In this document: piece after piece, positions 4,817 to 6,058 of the stretch | Position numbering within the stretch: the first letter of the stretch is position 1 | How the letters are laid out: every line of letters begins with the position of its first letter | Origin: an uncultured Slackia sp. | Lineage (GTDB): Bacteria > Actinomycetota > Coriobacteriia > Coriobacteriales > Eggerthellaceae | Reading direction: 5' to 3' | Assembly (NCBI GenBank): GCA_934646845.1 | Contig: CAKUEV010000121.1 | Span: forward strand, 1 to 6,058 | Length of the DNA: 6,058 nucleotides | The notes under the pieces: model-generated | Told to the model about the DNA's origin: nothing | Databases searched by the model: none | What the model saw: the letters and a program-made list of their open reading frames with translations, nothing else | Translations under genes and position numbers: made by a program

Positions 4817-4833
4817 ATCGATATTGTATCGAT
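4817..4833. promoter_or_regulatory. Perfect 7-3-7 dyad upstream of luxS, candidate operator
   Basis: ATCGATA-TTG-TATCGAT is a perfect inverted repeat whose near edge is 38 bases upstream of the luxS ATG. On the minus strand it includes TACAAT (4823-4828), a possible luxS -10 element, though no good -35 was found at the right distance. A dimeric repressor bound here would block luxS. Regulators of the activated methyl cycle of the ArsR type (SahR-like) are one candidate family. That assignment is a guess, and no regulator gene is in the window. Confidence 0.45.
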
Positions 4834-4959
4834 GCTTTTGGCTGCGTTGCGGCTCTTTACGAATTTAGCTCAACGACGATAGTGCAATTATGCGCGATGC
4901 CCCCGTTTGCCGCTCGATATGGTTTGGCGGTCTGGCGTGCAGTGCATTGCGGCCGCGAG
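4834..4959. other. Non-coding part of the luxS-glmM divergent region
   Basis: I see no gene, tRNA or strong hairpin in this stretch. It lies between the luxS upstream dyad and the glmM promoter. Together with both 5' leaders it makes up the 285 bases between the divergent luxS and glmM starts. CATAAT-like elements occur on the minus strand near 4886-4892 but lack a partner hexamer. Confidence 0.5.
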
Positions 4960-4968
4960 TGGTAGAAT
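4960..4968 (+). promoter_or_regulatory. Extended -10 promoter of glmM
   Basis: TGGTAGAAT is an extended -10 (TG-N-TAGAAT) with five of six hexamer matches. No clear -35 is visible 17 bases upstream, which extended -10 promoters can tolerate. Transcription would start near 4975, about 90 bases before glmM. Confidence 0.5.
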
Positions 4969-4981
4969 ACAAAAGTTCGAG

Positions 4982-5000
4982 GGGCGCGCGGGCGCCCTTT
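4982..5000 (+). promoter_or_regulatory. GC-rich hairpin at the 5' end of the glmM leader
   Basis: GGGCGC (4982-4987) pairs with GCGCCC (4992-4997) around GCGG and is followed by TTT. It begins about seven bases after the expected transcription start. It may protect the mRNA 5' end. The U-run is too short for a convincing terminator. Confidence 0.4.
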
Positions 5001-5063
5001 GCCATCTTGCGAGGCGATGTTTCAAGGCCTTGCGAGGGAGCTTTCACAAGGATTGGAGAAGCA

Positions 5064-6058
5064 ATGGCCCGACTTTTTGGAACCGATGGCGTGCGTGGCG
5101 TGGCGAACGTCGACCTTACCTGCGAATTGTCTTATAGGCTTGGGCAGGCTGCGGCATCGTTTATGGGCAAGACCATTGTCGTGGGCAAAGATACGCGCAA
5201 AAGTGGCGACATGCTCGAGGCGGCGGTGGTTGCCGGCATTACGAGTGCAGGTGGCGATGCGTTGCTTACGGGGGTTATTCCTACGCCGGCCGTGGCGCTG
5301 CTGGTTCGCGAACTGCATGCCGATGGCGGCATCGTGATTTCCGCATCGCATAATCCGCCGGAGTACAACGGCATCAAGTTCTTCGACGCGAATGGCTTCA
5401 AGCTTCCCGACGCGGTTGAAGATGAAATCGAGAAATTCATTGCCGATGGCGGCGTTGAGGGCCAAATCGCGCGTGCGAAAGAGGCGGGCGAGGAAGCCGA
5501 AATGCCTGTGGGCGACGAGGTTGGCGTTGCTCTTGAAGTCGAGGACGCGTGCGAGATGTATATCAACCATGCGGTCGAAACGGTGACGAGCCAGGGAATC
5601 AACTTCGACGGGCTTCACGTTGCACTCGATACGGGCCATGGCGCGTCATCCCTCACGAGCGCAGAGGCGCTGCGCCGTTTGGGTGCGGAAGTCACCGTGA
5701 TCAACGATGACTATGATGGTACCGACATCAACGTCAATTGCGGCTCCACCCATTTGGGCCCCCTGACTGAGCTTATGGCCGAATGCGGCGCTGACGTGGG
5801 CATTGCCCACGATGGCGACGCCGACCGCGTGATGCTCATGGCAAAAGACGGCACCGAGATCGATGGCGACATCGTCGAGGCGGTGCTTGCGGTCGATTTG
5901 AAGAATCGCGGCGAGCTGCCCCACAACACGGCGGTCTCCACCGTTATGACCAATTTGGGCTTCGTGCGCGCCATGGAAGCCCATGGCATTGACGTGCTGC
6001 AGACCAAGGTGGGCGACCGCTATGTGCTCGAGGCGATGCGCGAAGGCGGCTATGCCGT
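5064..6058 (+). CDS. glmM: Phosphoglucosamine mutase, N-terminal three quarters (runs off the window)
   Basis: GlmM converts glucosamine-6-phosphate to glucosamine-1-phosphate, the step before GlmU in UDP-GlcNAc and peptidoglycan synthesis, in the cytoplasm. The frame is open from the ATG to the window end: 331 full codons plus two bases, of about 445-450 expected. It begins MARLFGTDGVRGVANVDLTC. The active phosphoserine loop is VISASHNPPEYNGIKFF (91-107, Ser95). The bacterial GlmM motif INVNCGSTH lies at 222-230, the metal loop DGDADR at 250-255 and KVGDRYV at 315-321. The phosphate-binding C-terminal domain lies outside. The GTDGVRG start and CGSTH motif separate it from phosphoglucomutase/phosphomannomutase. 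GGAG (5055-5058) is five bases before the ATG. It follows rplM-rpsI in the actinobacterial order, but luxS on the opposite strand separates them, so it needs its own promoter. Confidence 0.97.
   Translation, partial: MARLFGTDGVRGVANVDLTCELSYRLGQAAASFMGKTIVVGKDTRKSGDMLEAAVVAGITSAGGDALLTGVIPTPAVALLVRELHADGGIVISASHNPPEYNGIKFFDANGFKLPDAVEDEIEKFIADGGVEGQIARAKEAGEEAEMPVGDEVGVALEVEDACEMYINHAVETVTSQGINFDGLHVALDTGHGASSLTSAEALRRLGAEVTVINDDYDGTDINVNCGSTHLGPLTELMAECGADVGIAHDGDADRVMLMAKDGTEIDGDIVEAVLAVDLKNRGELPHNTAVSTVMTNLGFVRAMEAHGIDVLQTKVGDRYVLEAMREGGYA

Noticed and set aside
5022..5639. 205-codon minus-strand frame opposite glmM
   Set aside because: glmM on the plus strand is unambiguous through its catalytic motifs, so the antisense frame is a shadow.
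1..6058. Mobile element, CRISPR array, prophage or defence system
   Set aside because: No transposase, integrase, terminal repeats, regular repeat-spacer pattern or defence protein was found. The tRNA genes are intact and no partial duplicate of a tRNA 3' end marks an attachment site.

Overview
The window looks like a chromosomal segment of a moderately GC-rich bacterium, most likely an actinobacterium of the Coriobacteriia type. This is an inference. It rests on the rplM-rpsI-glmM gene order (the order known from Mycobacterium and other Actinomycetota), on a LuxS enzyme, which is rare among Actinomycetota, and on a compact 130-residue S9. No 16S or other species-level marker is present.

Positions 1-2511 (minus strand) hold an arginine biosynthesis operon transcribed leftward: argC (N-acetyl-glutamyl-phosphate reductase), argB (N-acetylglutamate kinase, with the N-terminal helix of arginine-inhibited enzymes) and the first 55 codons of argD (acetylornithine aminotransferase), which leaves the window. 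argJ, which often sits between argC and argB, is absent. In its place is a 210-nt spacer. It carries an 11-codon frame with four Arg codons, two alternative RNA pairings including a perfect 9-bp hairpin, and a very C-rich, G-poor tract on the transcribed sense. Together these could be a mid-operon attenuator or the scar of a deletion. Two tandem ARG-box-like sites lie just upstream of argC.

Positions 2648-2835 (plus strand) hold two tRNA genes with encoded CCA ends, tRNA-Tyr(GTA) and tRNA-Thr(GGT), transcribed away from argC.

Positions 2997-4077 hold the ribosomal protein operon rplM-rpsI (L13 and S9). It has a good sigma-70-type promoter, a roughly 150-nt leader with hairpins, a 2-nt intercistronic gap and a strong intrinsic terminator. 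A second terminator hairpin at 4158-4189 can serve transcripts from both directions.

Positions 4314-4778 (minus strand) hold luxS (S-ribosylhomocysteine lyase), convergent with rpsI and divergent from glmM, so it interrupts the usual actinobacterial rplM-rpsI-glmM run. A perfect 7-3-7 dyad lies in its upstream region.

Positions 5064-6058 (plus strand) hold the first 331 codons of glmM (phosphoglucosamine mutase), which makes glucosamine-1-phosphate for peptidoglycan precursors. It continues past the window edge. No mobile element, CRISPR array, prophage or integration scar was seen. Apart from the arg spacer and the luxS insertion this is core housekeeping DNA.
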